A DNA stretch of 64,000 nt, taken from an uncultured Bacteroidia bacterium. GTDB lineage: Bacteria > Bacteroidota > Bacteroidia > Bacteroidales > ML635J-15. Positions 46,371-55,115 of this stretch are shown here, one piece after another (within the stretch, counting starts at the first letter, position 1; every line of letters begins with the position of its first letter). The translations under genes were made by a program, and so were the position numbers. A model generated the notes under the pieces. The model did no database searches. It saw nothing but the letters and a program-made list of their open reading frames with translations, and was not told the DNA's origin. The stretch lies in contig CADAXK010000004.1 in the NCBI GenBank assembly GCA_902791865.1, positions 248,001 through 312,000 on the forward strand. Reading direction: 5' to 3'.

Positions 46371-47727
46371 GGAAAGGCTGGCAATAAAAGATTTGGAAAC
46401 GTGGTACGAAAGCAAGCGCAGGAAACCGCTTGTCATTTGGGGCGCAAGACAGATTGGCAAGACATATCTCGCCAAGGAACTATTTGCAAAAAAACATTTC
46501 CGCGACTTTGTATATATCGACCTGAAAAAGGACAACCAGTCGGCAGATTTCTTTTCAACAACATCGAATCCAGAAGAATACCTAAAATATATCGAGACAA
46601 GGTTTTCAAAACGGATAAGTCCCGACCTGCCATTGATATTCGACGAAGTTCAGCAATGTCATCAGGTGTTGTCATCGCTGAAATATTTCTGTCAGGACTA
46701 CCCCGAACTGCCAATAATCGCCACTGGCTCACTGGTACGACTTTCTATTCGTCAGCAAAGCAAATCCGACAGCAACGACTTCCTTTTCCCTGTGGGCAAG
46801 GTCGATTCGCTCTTTGTGTATCCGATGACTTTCGAAGAGTACCTGATGAACACGAACAAAATACTGCTAGAAAGAATAAGGTCGGCATACGAAACCATCA
46901 CCCCGCTGCAACCATACGAGCACGAACTTGCAATGGATTTGCTACACGAATTTCTTAGCATAGGCGGACTTCCTGAAGCACTTGACACTTTCATCGGAGA
47001 AAAATCGTATGTGGAAGCCAACAAGGTAATCGGCAGTGTATATTCGAACTATCTTGCTGATATGTACACATATAACGTTTCAAACGAAACAATTTTGAAA
47101 ACCCGCAACATATACGGCAACATTTTCAAGCAGCTAAACAAGGAAAACAAGAATTTCAAGATTACGCAGATTGAAACTGGGAAGTCGAACCGCGACTATT
47201 TCAATGCTTTCCAATGGCTTGAACTTGCAAACATCATCTACCGCAGCCGAAGAATGACAGGAAAAGTAACCCTTCCATTGGTAGAAGACACTGAAGGGCT
47301 TTTCCGCATATACCTTTGCGACGAAGGAATGTTCACCTACCAGAGCAAGACTTCACAAGCTGATTTCTTTGTCAAGGACAGGCGCAACACACTTTCGGGA
47401 ATCTTTTACGAGAATTATGTAGCCGATGAATTTACAGCAAAGAACATTCCGTTGTACTTCTGGACAGGAAAAAACTCCAACGAATTCGAGTTCATTGTCG
47501 AAAATCAAGGCTCGGTACTGCCGATTGATGTCAAGAAAGGCGACAGCAAGTTGAATTCACTCGAAAGTTTCAGAAATTTCAATCCTCAAAGCACGGCAAT
47601 AAAGATTTCTGCTGGCAACTTTGGTTACAATGCGGAACGCGACATACTTACCATTCCTCAATATGCCGTATTTGCACTCGCCGACAATCTAAAACGCAAT
47701 GACTCTCTGCCAAACAAAAGGCATTAG
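46369..47727 (+). CDS. AAA_14/DUF4143-type ATPase, number 1
   Basis: The 452-residue product has an AAA_14 P-loop domain at the N-terminus (Walker A GARQIGKTY, about 25-33; Walker B LPLIFDEVQQ, about 87-96; sensor IIATGSL) and a C-terminal DUF4143 domain with a restriction-endonuclease-like fold (FYENYVADEF, YFWTGKNSNEFEFIVE, LPIDVKKGD). The last motif, E...E-F...DVK, resembles a PD-(D/E)xK core. The family is abundant and patchy in Bacteroidota and its role is unproven. The gene stands alone between convergent and co-oriented core genes, and its stop TAG is the first three bases of the downstream repeat array. Confidence 0.92.
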   Translation: MERLAIKDLETWYESKRRKPLVIWGARQIGKTYLAKELFAKKHFRDFVYIDLKKDNQSADFFSTTSNPEEYLKYIETRFSKRISPDLPLIFDEVQQCHQVLSSLKYFCQDYPELPIIATGSLVRLSIRQQSKSDSNDFLFPVGKVDSLFVYPMTFEEYLMNTNKILLERIRSAYETITPLQPYEHELAMDLLHEFLSIGGLPEALDTFIGEKSYVEANKVIGSVYSNYLADMYTYNVSNETILKTRNIYGNIFKQLNKENKNFKITQIETGKSNRDYFNAFQWLELANIIYRSRRMTGKVTLPLVEDTEGLFRIYLCDEGMFTYQSKTSQADFFVKDRRNTLSGIFYENYVADEFTAKNIPLYFWTGKNSNEFEFIVENQGSVLPIDVKKGDSKLNSLESFRNFNPQSTAIKISAGNFGYNAERDILTIPQYAVFALADNLKRNDSLPNKRH

Positions 47728-47823
47728 CAAAACTTGTAAATTTGCACCGAAAAAAGGCAGTAAAACTTGTAAATCCAAGCCTATAAAACCTAGTAAAACT
47801 TGTAACAAACGCTTATAACATAT
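47725..47823 (+). repeat. 33-bp tandem array downstream of DUF4143 ATPase 1
   Basis: Three units with period exactly 33 start at 47725, 47758 and 47791, with the same TAGYAAAACTTGTAAA core as the upstream array. Unit 1 is almost identical to upstream unit 2 over its full length. The ATPase stop codon is part of unit 1. Confidence 0.9.
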
Positions 47824-47989
47824 TAATTATAAACTCAATAGCATTTTTGAAATTTTTAGAGCAAAAATTGTCATTTTTTCAATGTACAAATCCTTAAAAA
47901 TAGGTTTGAATCTCCAACTCAATTTTTAAAATTCAGCGACAATTTTCTACCCTCACAAAAAAGCTTTATCTTGCGCAAAAATTCAGCGC

Positions 47990-48904
47990 GTGAAAACTAA
48001 ATACAACCTCATTAGCATAATTGGCGCAACGGCAGGCGGGAAAACTGGCGTTGCCGTACACCTTGCCAAAGCACTCGGAACGGAAATCATCAGCGCCGAC
48101 AGCCGTCAGGTCTATCGCGGAATGGACATCGGAACCGGCAAGGATCTCGACGAATACACAATTGATGGGCACCCCATCCCCTACCACCTCATTGACATAC
48201 TTGATGCAGGCGAAAAATACAATGTCTTTGAGTACCAGAGCGACTTTTTCAAAGCCTACGACGACATACGCTCACGCGGAATGATTCCAGTACTTTGCGG
48301 TGGCACAGGACTTTACATCGAATCGGTACTGAAAAACTATAACCTTCCAAATGTCCCCGAAGACAGCAATCTACGCAAATCATTGGAGTACAAATCGCTT
48401 GATGAACTCGAAATCATTCTTCGCACATACAAACCATTGAACAACAACAGCGACTACGACACAGCCAAGCGTGCAATCAGAGCAATCGAGATTGCCGAAT
48501 ACACCAAACGCAATCCTCTTTGCACGACTAGCAACCGAAACCTCAACTCACTAAACATAGGCATTATTTTCGACCGCGAGCAACGTCGTCAGCGCATAAC
48601 TGCCAGACTGAAACAACGCCTCGAAAATGGCATGGTCGAAGAAGTTGAACGACTCGTCAAGAAAGGCATTTCGTACGAAAACCTAGAATATTACGGACTG
48701 GAATACAAATACTTGGCTTGGTATCTGCAAGGCAAAATCAGCTACGACGAGATGTTTGAGCAACTAAACACCTCCATCCATCGTTTTGCAAAACGTCAGA
48801 TGACATGGTTCCGCAAAATGGAGCGCGATGGCATTGATATTCATTGGATTGACGGAAATCTGAGCATGGAGGAAAAAGTAGGAAGGATATTAGAATTATT
48901 GTGA
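47990..48904 (+). CDS. miaA: tRNA dimethylallyltransferase
   Basis: MiaA adds the isopentenyl group to A37 of UNN-reading tRNAs. The 304-residue sequence has the P-loop GATAGGKTG (12-20), SADSRQVYRGMDIGTGK (about 35-51), GGTGLYIESVL (about 104-114) and the C-terminal FAKRQMTWFRK. GTG at 47990 is the only start ahead of the P-loop that gives the usual N-terminus. It lies 166 bases after the repeat array and is probably transcribed alone. Confidence 0.95.
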   Translation: MKTKYNLISIIGATAGGKTGVAVHLAKALGTEIISADSRQVYRGMDIGTGKDLDEYTIDGHPIPYHLIDILDAGEKYNVFEYQSDFFKAYDDIRSRGMIPVLCGGTGLYIESVLKNYNLPNVPEDSNLRKSLEYKSLDELEIILRTYKPLNNNSDYDTAKRAIRAIEIAEYTKRNPLCTTSNRNLNSLNIGIIFDREQRRQRITARLKQRLENGMVEEVERLVKKGISYENLEYYGLEYKYLAWYLQGKISYDEMFEQLNTSIHRFAKRQMTWFRKMERDGIDIHWIDGNLSMEEKVGRILELL

Positions 48905-49308
48905 TAAAACAATAATCTACATTTATAAAATAAATCTACCAATAATCTCATTCCGCTCAAGCCGCGGAGGCTTTTACTTTTTTTGTCACCAAAAAAAGTA
49001 AACAAAAAAAGTGTGTCCGCTGAGTCTGCTTCGCTAAAAATCGCTTACACTACGCTAAAAGTCATAAACTTGTCTCCACTGCGTTTCGCCTGCAAACAGT
49101 ATGACTTTTTACGCTTCGTTCCACCAATTTTCTTAACGCTCACCAGCCAAGGCGGCAATCATGGTATTGCCTTTGGCAATGAGTAAAAAGAAACAATTTT
49201 CGGTTCACTATTTTATTGATACGTAACAGATTCCAAACATAAACCTTTCTACAACCTGCCAAACCCCAATTGTGAATAACTAATTTCAAACTATACGATT
49301 TTTTAATT
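48905..49308. other. Gene-free stretch with strong palindromes
   Basis: No credible gene. It contains the perfect inverted repeat ACTTTTTTTG-TCAC-CAAAAAAAGT (48976-48999), which may end miaA transcription. A second inverted repeat is AAAAGTCATA at 49057-49066 with TATGACTTTT at 49100-49109. Between and after them lie short pseudo-repeats rich in CGCT. It looks like a small palindromic element or a decayed mobile remnant rather than a regulatory region. Confidence 0.5.
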
Positions 49309-49316
49309 TAATTTTG
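49309..49316 (+). promoter_or_regulatory. -7 box of the dnaG operon
   Basis: TAATTTTG, 24 bases before the dnaG ATG at 49340. Confidence 0.55.
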
Positions 49317-49339
49317 CCATCTCGAAATTTGAGTTTGGA

Positions 49340-51397
49340 ATGATAGACCGCACTACCATAGACAGAATAATGGATGCCGCCGACATCGTGGAGGTTGTAC
49401 AGGATTTTGTTAGCCTCAAGAAACGCGGTGTCAACTATATTGGATGCTGTCCGTTCCACAACGAAAAAACACCATCGTTCATAGTAAGTCCGGCCAAAGG
49501 CATATACAAGTGCTTCGGTTGCGGAAAATCGGGAAATGCCGTAGGATTTGTCATGGAGCACGAGCAAATGACCTACCCCGAAGCACTGAAGTACATTGCA
49601 AGAAAATACGGCATTGAAGTCGTAGAGAAGGAATTGTCGCCCGAAGAGCAACAGCAGAACGATGACCGCGAAAGCATGCGCATGCTTAACGAATATGCAG
49701 CAAAATACTTCCAGAACAACCTGCTGAACGATCCCGAAGGCATAGCAATAGGACTTTCCTACTTCCGCGAACGAGGATTCACTGACGAGGCAATAAAGAC
49801 ATTCGGACTTGGCTACAGCCTCGAAAAACGCGATGCTTTTACCGAACACGCCTTGAAAAACGGCTACAAGCTCGACTTCATGACTCGCACCGGACTTACT
49901 ATTGTCAACGAGGAAACCAAAAGGCGATACGACCGCTTCTTCGGAAGGGTTATGTTCCCTGTTTACAGCATTTCGGGACAAGTGATAGGCTTTGGTGGTC
50001 GAATACTGAAGACAGCCGAAAAGACAGCAAAATATGTCAACTCGCCAGAATCGGAAATTTACAACAAAAGCAAAACCCTATATGGTTTATACCAGGCTCG
50101 TACCGAAATTGTAAGGCAAAAGAAATGCTACCTCGTAGAAGGCTATGCCGATGTAATTTCGCTGTATATGGCAGGAGTCCACAATGTTGTCGCCTCATCG
50201 GGAACATCCCTAACCGAAGACCAGATTAGAATTATCCATCGTCTAACCGATGATATAACCGTACTTTACGATGGCGATAGCGCTGGAATACACGCATCTA
50301 TACGAGGAATCGACATGCTTCTTGCCCAAGGACTTAATGTAAGGGTCCTGCTTCTTCCCGATGGCGAAGACCCCGACTCCTTTGCAAAGAAATACGGTAG
50401 CGAAAAGACAATAGAATACCTCAATACCCACGAGGAGGACTTCATAAGATTCAAGACACGATTGTCGAAAACGGAAGCAGACAAAGACCCACTTAAACGC
50501 GCTGCAATGATAACCGACATTGTAAGGACCATTTCTGTTATTGAAGATCAAATAAAGCAGACCGTTTACCTGCAGGAATGTAGCAAAATTCTTGAAATTG
50601 ACGAGAATACGCTCTACTCCGAACTAATGAAGCTTCGTAGAAAAAAAATAATGGACGGCAAAGGTCCTGCTGGTCAGTCTTTTCCTTCAAAGCCAGAGCC
50701 AAAACTACCTGAGCCAAAACAAGTTCCTACAGCAACGGGCAACAAGGAAATCGGTTTTTTGTCGAAAGAGCATGAAATAATCAGAATTTTGCTTCTGTAC
50801 GGCAACAAGGAAATAAACAATCCTCTCGACCACAACCGCGAAAATCCACAAAGACTGAAAGCCGCAGAACTCATGGTTGCACTAATGCTACAGGGAAACA
50901 TCACGGAACTTCGCAACAAAGTGAACCAGCAAATTTTCAAGGAAATATCTGATGCCGTGATTAACGGACGCGAAATATCGGAAAAAGAGTTCATCAATAG
51001 TCCCGATCCTGCAATTAGTAGCGTAGCTGCAGATGCATGCGCATCCTCATACGAATTAAGCAAAATGTGGGAAAAGCATGGTTCCGTGTATTACAAGGAG
51101 GAAAACAAACTTGGTGAAATAATCACCGATGTTTACAGAAAATACCTCTTAGAAATCAGGAAGGACGAAAAAAGACAGCTTTCGGTAGAATTGAAAGAGC
51201 AGATGGAAACGGGCAAAAAACTTAAGTCTGAACTTGCATCACTTGAAGCAAATGGAAATTCTGAAGATGAGATTGAAAAACTAAGGTCAGAAGCCACAGA
51301 AATCGACAACAAAAACATTGAAATTCTGAAAAGAATAAACGAGATTACTCAGGAAATAAAGGAACTATCAATAACACAAGGACGGGTAACAATATGA
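49340..51397 (+). CDS. dnaG: DNA primase
   Basis: DnaG makes RNA primers at the fork. The 685-residue protein has a CHC2 zinc finger (C37, H40, C58, C61 in CCPFHNEK...YKCFGCGKSG), the RNA-polymerase core, and a Toprim domain (CYLVEGYADVISLYMAG, VLYDGDSAG, LLPDGEDPDSF). The C-terminal 230 residues, including an acidic coiled coil at the end, would contact DnaB. Its stop overlaps ispE (ATGA). Confidence 0.97.
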   Translation: MIDRTTIDRIMDAADIVEVVQDFVSLKKRGVNYIGCCPFHNEKTPSFIVSPAKGIYKCFGCGKSGNAVGFVMEHEQMTYPEALKYIARKYGIEVVEKELSPEEQQQNDDRESMRMLNEYAAKYFQNNLLNDPEGIAIGLSYFRERGFTDEAIKTFGLGYSLEKRDAFTEHALKNGYKLDFMTRTGLTIVNEETKRRYDRFFGRVMFPVYSISGQVIGFGGRILKTAEKTAKYVNSPESEIYNKSKTLYGLYQARTEIVRQKKCYLVEGYADVISLYMAGVHNVVASSGTSLTEDQIRIIHRLTDDITVLYDGDSAGIHASIRGIDMLLAQGLNVRVLLLPDGEDPDSFAKKYGSEKTIEYLNTHEEDFIRFKTRLSKTEADKDPLKRAAMITDIVRTISVIEDQIKQTVYLQECSKILEIDENTLYSELMKLRRKKIMDGKGPAGQSFPSKPEPKLPEPKQVPTATGNKEIGFLSKEHEIIRILLLYGNKEINNPLDHNRENPQRLKAAELMVALMLQGNITELRNKVNQQIFKEISDAVINGREISEKEFINSPDPAISSVAADACASSYELSKMWEKHGSVYYKEENKLGEIITDVYRKYLLEIRKDEKRQLSVELKEQMETGKKLKSELASLEANGNSEDEIEKLRSEATEIDNKNIEILKRINEITQEIKELSITQGRVTI

Positions 51398-52209
51398 TAG
51401 ACAAGACAATCGGCTTTCCAAATGCAAAAATAAACATCGGGCTTGACATCGTACGCAGACGCGCCGACGGATACCACGACATCAGCACCCTGTTCTACCC
51501 CATCAACATTACCGATGCGATGGAAATTATGCCGAGCGACAAATTCATCTTCGACAACCGTGGCATAAAAATCGACTGCGAAATCGAGAAAAACCTTTGC
51601 TACAAGGCATACAAGATGCTAAAGGACGATTTCGACTTGCCACCCGTCAAGTTCGTGCTGTACAAGCACATACCTTTCGGAAGCGGACTTGGTGCAGGTT
51701 CGGCGGATGCAGCATTTACTATAAAGATGCTCAACGATATGTTTTCATTGAAACTATCTGTAGAACAAATGGTTGCATACGCCTCGCGACTTGGTGCCGA
51801 CTGTGCATTTTTCATCCACAATCGCCCTATGCTTGCCGAAGGAACGGGAAATATACTCCACGAAGCAGAAGTGAACCTGTCTGGAAAAACTCTTGTCCTT
51901 GTTTTGCCACCAATTTCGGTAAACACAGCAAAGGCATACGCAAACTGCCATCCCGCCGAACCGGAATTCACTCTCGAGGAATCGATAAAACTTCCTTTGG
52001 CACAATGGAAAAACCGCATAAAAAACGACTTTGAACCTACAGTTTTTGCAGAAAATCCACTTCTTGCCGAAATAAAGCACAAACTTTACGAAAGCGGTGC
52101 AATTTTCGCACAAATGTCCGGTTCTGGCTCCACAATGTACGGCATTTTCGACAAAAAGCCACAAGTGGATTTCGCTGGTTGCAAAACGGAATTAATTGAA
52201 TTGCAATGA
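51394..52209 (+). CDS. ispE: 4-diphosphocytidyl-2-C-methyl-D-erythritol kinase
   Basis: IspE phosphorylates CDP-ME in the MEP pathway. The 271-residue GHMP kinase has the N-terminal PNAKINIGLDIVRRRADGYHD, the ATP loop PFGSGLGAGSADAA (about 94-107) and the C-terminal MSGSGSTMYGIF. Overlaps of 4 bases with dnaG and with the following esterase indicate a tightly coupled operon. Together with ispF it shows that isoprenoids come from the MEP route. Confidence 0.96.
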   Translation: MIDKTIGFPNAKINIGLDIVRRRADGYHDISTLFYPINITDAMEIMPSDKFIFDNRGIKIDCEIEKNLCYKAYKMLKDDFDLPPVKFVLYKHIPFGSGLGAGSADAAFTIKMLNDMFSLKLSVEQMVAYASRLGADCAFFIHNRPMLAEGTGNILHEAEVNLSGKTLVLVLPPISVNTAKAYANCHPAEPEFTLEESIKLPLAQWKNRIKNDFEPTVFAENPLLAEIKHKLYESGAIFAQMSGSGSTMYGIFDKKPQVDFAGCKTELIELQ

Positions 52210-52964
52210 GAAAAATTTTAACCACTATTGCCGCAATTTTTACCACATTTTTGTCGCTTTTTTCGCAACAGAATTACGACACCACTGGCAATGCCGAATA
52301 CTACCGCAAGTTTGCATTTCGTTCATTTTCAAACGAAAACCTAACACTTCCATATCGCGAAGCCTCACTTTGCCAAAACGAAAACGAAATGTCAGCATTA
52401 GTGATTTTCCTGCACAGCAGTTCGCATCGTGGCGACGACAACAAGTCGCAGATGCGAGGTACGGCACTAAAGAATATTGTCAACTATTTGGAAAACAACA
52501 AGATAAAATCGGTTATCGTTGCCCCGCAATGCGACAAGAACCATTTCTGGAACGACAGCGACTCAAAGGCAAGTTCGGCAGTCAAGCAACTGATAGACAA
52601 GCTAATTGCCGACAATCCCGACATCGACAGCAAAAGGGTTTATATTTTCGGATACTCAAGTGGCGGTGCGGGCGTATGGCGCATGGTTTCCGACTATCCT
52701 GGCACCTTTGCAGCCGCAATGACGGCAGCTTCGTATCCATACAAGGTGTATCCGAAGCACATTGCGCAGACTCCACTTTGCGTAGTAGTCGGCACAAAGG
52801 ACGACAAGACAAAAGTTTCGTCGGTAAAACCGACAATCAAGGAAATTCAGAAATACGGAGGCATAGTAAACCTAATCGTCGAAAAAGGAAGCGACCACCT
52901 TGCCACCTGCATCAACGCCTTCAGCGACAACAATTTGAAATGGGTATTTGACAAACGGAAATAG
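52206..52964 (+). CDS. Secreted alpha/beta-hydrolase, esterase-like
   Basis: The 252-residue product has a signal peptide (about 1-21, ending LFSQQN) and an alpha/beta-hydrolase fold: VIFLHSSSHRGDDN (oxyanion), nucleophile GYSSGGAG (about 155-162), acid near VVGTKDDK, His in GSDHLAT. It is a phospholipase/carboxylesterase-like secreted enzyme, similar in design to the esterase at 33142 but without LysM. It is coupled to ispE by ATGA, though no functional link is obvious. Confidence 0.82.
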   Translation: MRKILTTIAAIFTTFLSLFSQQNYDTTGNAEYYRKFAFRSFSNENLTLPYREASLCQNENEMSALVIFLHSSSHRGDDNKSQMRGTALKNIVNYLENNKIKSVIVAPQCDKNHFWNDSDSKASSAVKQLIDKLIADNPDIDSKRVYIFGYSSGGAGVWRMVSDYPGTFAAAMTAASYPYKVYPKHIAQTPLCVVVGTKDDKTKVSSVKPTIKEIQKYGGIVNLIVEKGSDHLATCINAFSDNNLKWVFDKRK

Positions 52965-52987
52965 TATAAACATAAAATAAATAAGGT

Positions 52988-53299
52988 ATGATTTTAGCAA
53001 GCATTGACACAATTCCGGGAAAAAACTTTGAAGTTTTGGGAATTGTTAAAGGAACAGTAGTACAGTCGAAACACATCGGGCGTGACATCTTGGCTGGATT
53101 GAAAACAATAGTCGGCGGTGAAATACAAGGCTACACCGATATGCTTATCGAAGCACGCAACATTGCAACCGAACGCATGACAAAAGAAGCAGAATCGCTT
53201 GGCGCTGACGCAGTTATCGGTATGCGTTATTGCACCTCGGCAGTTATGGAAGGTGCAGCCGAAATAGTTGCCTACGGCACAGCGGTGAAGTTTGTATAG
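52988..53299 (+). CDS. YbjQ-family protein
   Basis: The 103-residue product is a YbjQ/UPF0145 protein: PGKNFEVLGIVKGTVVQSKH, EARNIATERMTKEAESLGADAVIGMRY, and VAYGTAVKFV at the end. The family forms pentamers of unknown function. It lies 23 bases behind the esterase and closes the dnaG operon. The accessory island begins just downstream. Confidence 0.93.
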   Translation: MILASIDTIPGKNFEVLGIVKGTVVQSKHIGRDILAGLKTIVGGEIQGYTDMLIEARNIATERMTKEAESLGADAVIGMRYCTSAVMEGAAEIVAYGTAVKFV

Positions 53300-53548
53300 G
53301 CTGACGCCAGTTTCAATGGCTAATGCCGTTTGAAAGTTTCTAAGTTTCAATGGCTTCGCCGTTTGAATTGGCTGCGCCCGTTTCTTGTTGAATCGCGCCA
53401 TGGCACGATTGTACAAGAATCCAAAAAAATCAAATAGTAGCGGCGCAATGATTTGCGCCGATTAAGACGCACATATTTTTAAGCAAAAAAATGCAAGTTT
53501 CTCAAAACACATCACATAATTAATAATCAGCCATTTAACTATTTCAAT
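53300..53548. repeat. Repeat-rich left edge of the accessory island
   Basis: No gene. Contains a twofold repeat of AGTTTCAATGGCT (53309 and 53343), the 26-base GCGCCATGGCAC element (53391-53416, identical to 599-624), and the perfect palindrome CGGCGCAA-TGAT-TTGCGCCG (53441-53460). Confidence 0.75.
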
Positions 53549-53617
53549 TTGGCAATTTGAGGCAATTTCACTTGGCAATTTGTGGCTATTTTGCTTGGCA
53601 ATTTGAGGAAAAAATCC
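53549..53617. repeat. 23-bp tandem array downstream of DUF4143 ATPase 2
   Basis: Three exact-period units start at 53549, 53572 and 53595, each TTGGCAATTTGAGG or a close variant. The array ends 9 bases from the ATPase stop. Same unit as the array at 54971. Confidence 0.9.
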
Positions 53618-53626
53618 ACATATTGC

Positions 53627-54904
53627 TTAATCCTTGAGACTACCCAGAGGCACTACGACAACCCCATCGGTACGCTTATAAGCACGGTCGCCAACAGCAG
53701 TCAATATCATACGGAACGATGGATTTTTCATTCGTGTCGTATCGATTTTGGATGCAAGCAGATTTAATGTTGCCGCACCTTCTTCTATCAAGTTGGCACC
53801 ACCTAGCTTTATCTCAATCAGACCATACTTCCCGTTTGGAAGATGCACGACAGCATCGCATTCAAGCCCATTACCGTCGCGATAGTGATACACATTTCCG
53901 CCCAAAGCATCGGCATATACATGCAAGTCGCGGACACACAAGGTCTCGAACAACAGTCCGAAAGTGTTCAGGTCGGCCATTAAATCGGCGGGACCTATGC
54001 CCAAGGCAGCTACAGCCACCGACGGATCGACAAAATAGCGGGTGTCGGCGGTTCTGATAGCAGTCTTGCTACGCAGGTTTGGATTCCAAGCCAACACATC
54101 CTCGATTACAAATATCTTACGCAAGGCACCCAGATACGACTCGATTGTAACATCGCTCATTTCGGTAGCCTCGTTTGCCGCCAAATCGGCCTTGATGACC
54201 GAAATGCTGGCTTGCGTTCCCTGATGACGGGCATACGAACGCATCAACCTGTGGGCTCGCTCAAAATTGCGGTTAACGGAATCGACACGCGAAATATCCG
54301 ACCTTATAATAGCTTGGTAATACTCCGAAACTTGTGCAAGTGCCGCCTTCTCCGACTTCTTCTGCAACGACTTAGGCCATCCGCCCCTGCTTACAAGAAA
54401 AGCCATCTGCTCAAGCGAGATATTATTGCTGCCTTCCACCGCAGAATCGTCAGAAAACAATTGCGACAGACTGACATCGCCTGTCGATTCGCCCGACTCC
54501 CATAGGCTCATCGGACGCATTGTGAGCCAACCGAAGCGACCAGCCCCCGAATGGTTGATTTTGCTTACATCGGCAGGAACAGCGGAGCCCGTAAGCATAA
54601 AAAGTCCGTCCTCGCCGCGATGGTCAACCTCGAAGCGAATAGCATCCCACAACTGCGGAGCAAGCTGCCACTCGTCAATAAGACGCGGATTAGCCCCTTT
54701 CAGCAACTGTCCGATGTTGGTCTGAGCCATTTGCAGGTTCTGCTCCATATCCGAAGGCGCATCCATATACAACACACTTTCTGCCAATTGCTCGGCAGTG
54801 GTCGTCTTTCCGCAAGCCTTTGGCCCTTCGATAAGCACCGCTCCGACCGCCTCCAGTTTGTCGCGAAGCAAAGCATCTGCTATCCTATTTTTATACTCTT
54901 TCAT
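53627..54904 (-). CDS. AAA_14/DUF4143-type ATPase, number 2
   Basis: The 425-residue product has Walker A GPKACGKTT (27-35), the acidic Walker B-like LIDEWQLAP (about 75-83), the sensor LTGSAVPAD, and a C-terminal DUF4143 nuclease-like domain (FETLCVRDL, YHYRDGNGLECDAVVHL, YGLIEIKLGG). The D...E-x-K pattern there is a plausible PD-(D/E)xK core. It is only distantly like ATPase 1. It opens the minus-strand accessory island and has tandem arrays of a shared unit on both sides. Role unknown; toxin-like and defence roles have been guessed for the family. Confidence 0.92.
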   Translation of the reverse strand: MKEYKNRIADALLRDKLEAVGAVLIEGPKACGKTTTAEQLAESVLYMDAPSDMEQNLQMAQTNIGQLLKGANPRLIDEWQLAPQLWDAIRFEVDHRGEDGLFMLTGSAVPADVSKINHSGAGRFGWLTMRPMSLWESGESTGDVSLSQLFSDDSAVEGSNNISLEQMAFLVSRGGWPKSLQKKSEKAALAQVSEYYQAIIRSDISRVDSVNRNFERAHRLMRSYARHQGTQASISVIKADLAANEATEMSDVTIESYLGALRKIFVIEDVLAWNPNLRSKTAIRTADTRYFVDPSVAVAALGIGPADLMADLNTFGLLFETLCVRDLHVYADALGGNVYHYRDGNGLECDAVVHLPNGKYGLIEIKLGGANLIEEGAATLNLLASKIDTTRMKNPSFRMILTAVGDRAYKRTDGVVVVPLGSLKD

Positions 54905-54970
54905 ACCGATATTTTTTCAACTCCACAAAATTACACAAAATATTATAAACAAACAAATTAAAAATAATAT

Positions 54971-55062
54971 TTGGCAATTTGAGGCAATTTTGCTTGGCAA
55001 TTTGAGGCAAATTCGTTTGGCAATTTGAGGCAATTTTACTTGGCAATTTGAGGCAAAAAAAA
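54971..55062. repeat. 23-bp tandem array upstream of DUF4143 ATPase 2
   Basis: Four exact-period units start at 54971, 54994, 55017 and 55040. Each begins TTGGCAATTTGAGGCAA; the last six bases vary. The end of unit 4 forms the U-tract of the hsdS terminator. Confidence 0.92.
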
Positions 55063-55063
55063 C

Positions 55064-55101
55064 GCGTAAGGCGATGTATAACGAAATACTTTGCCTTACG
55101 C
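55064..55101 (-). terminator. Rho-independent terminator of the RM operon
   Basis: Perfect 9-bp stem GCGTAAGGC / GCCTTACGC. On the minus strand it is followed by CG and a run of eight T's supplied by the neighbouring repeat array. Confidence 0.85.
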
Positions 55102-55115
55102 ATTAGGGAATTGCA

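Noticed and set aside
46272..47823. CRISPR-like repeat arrays around the DUF4143 ATPase
   Set aside because: The conserved core is about 17 bases with only 16 variable bases between cores, there are three units per side, and no cas gene is present. This is a tandem array, not CRISPR.
48983..49186. 67-residue ORF between miaA and dnaG
   Set aside because: Lies in palindrome-rich DNA, has no family resemblance and no start signal.
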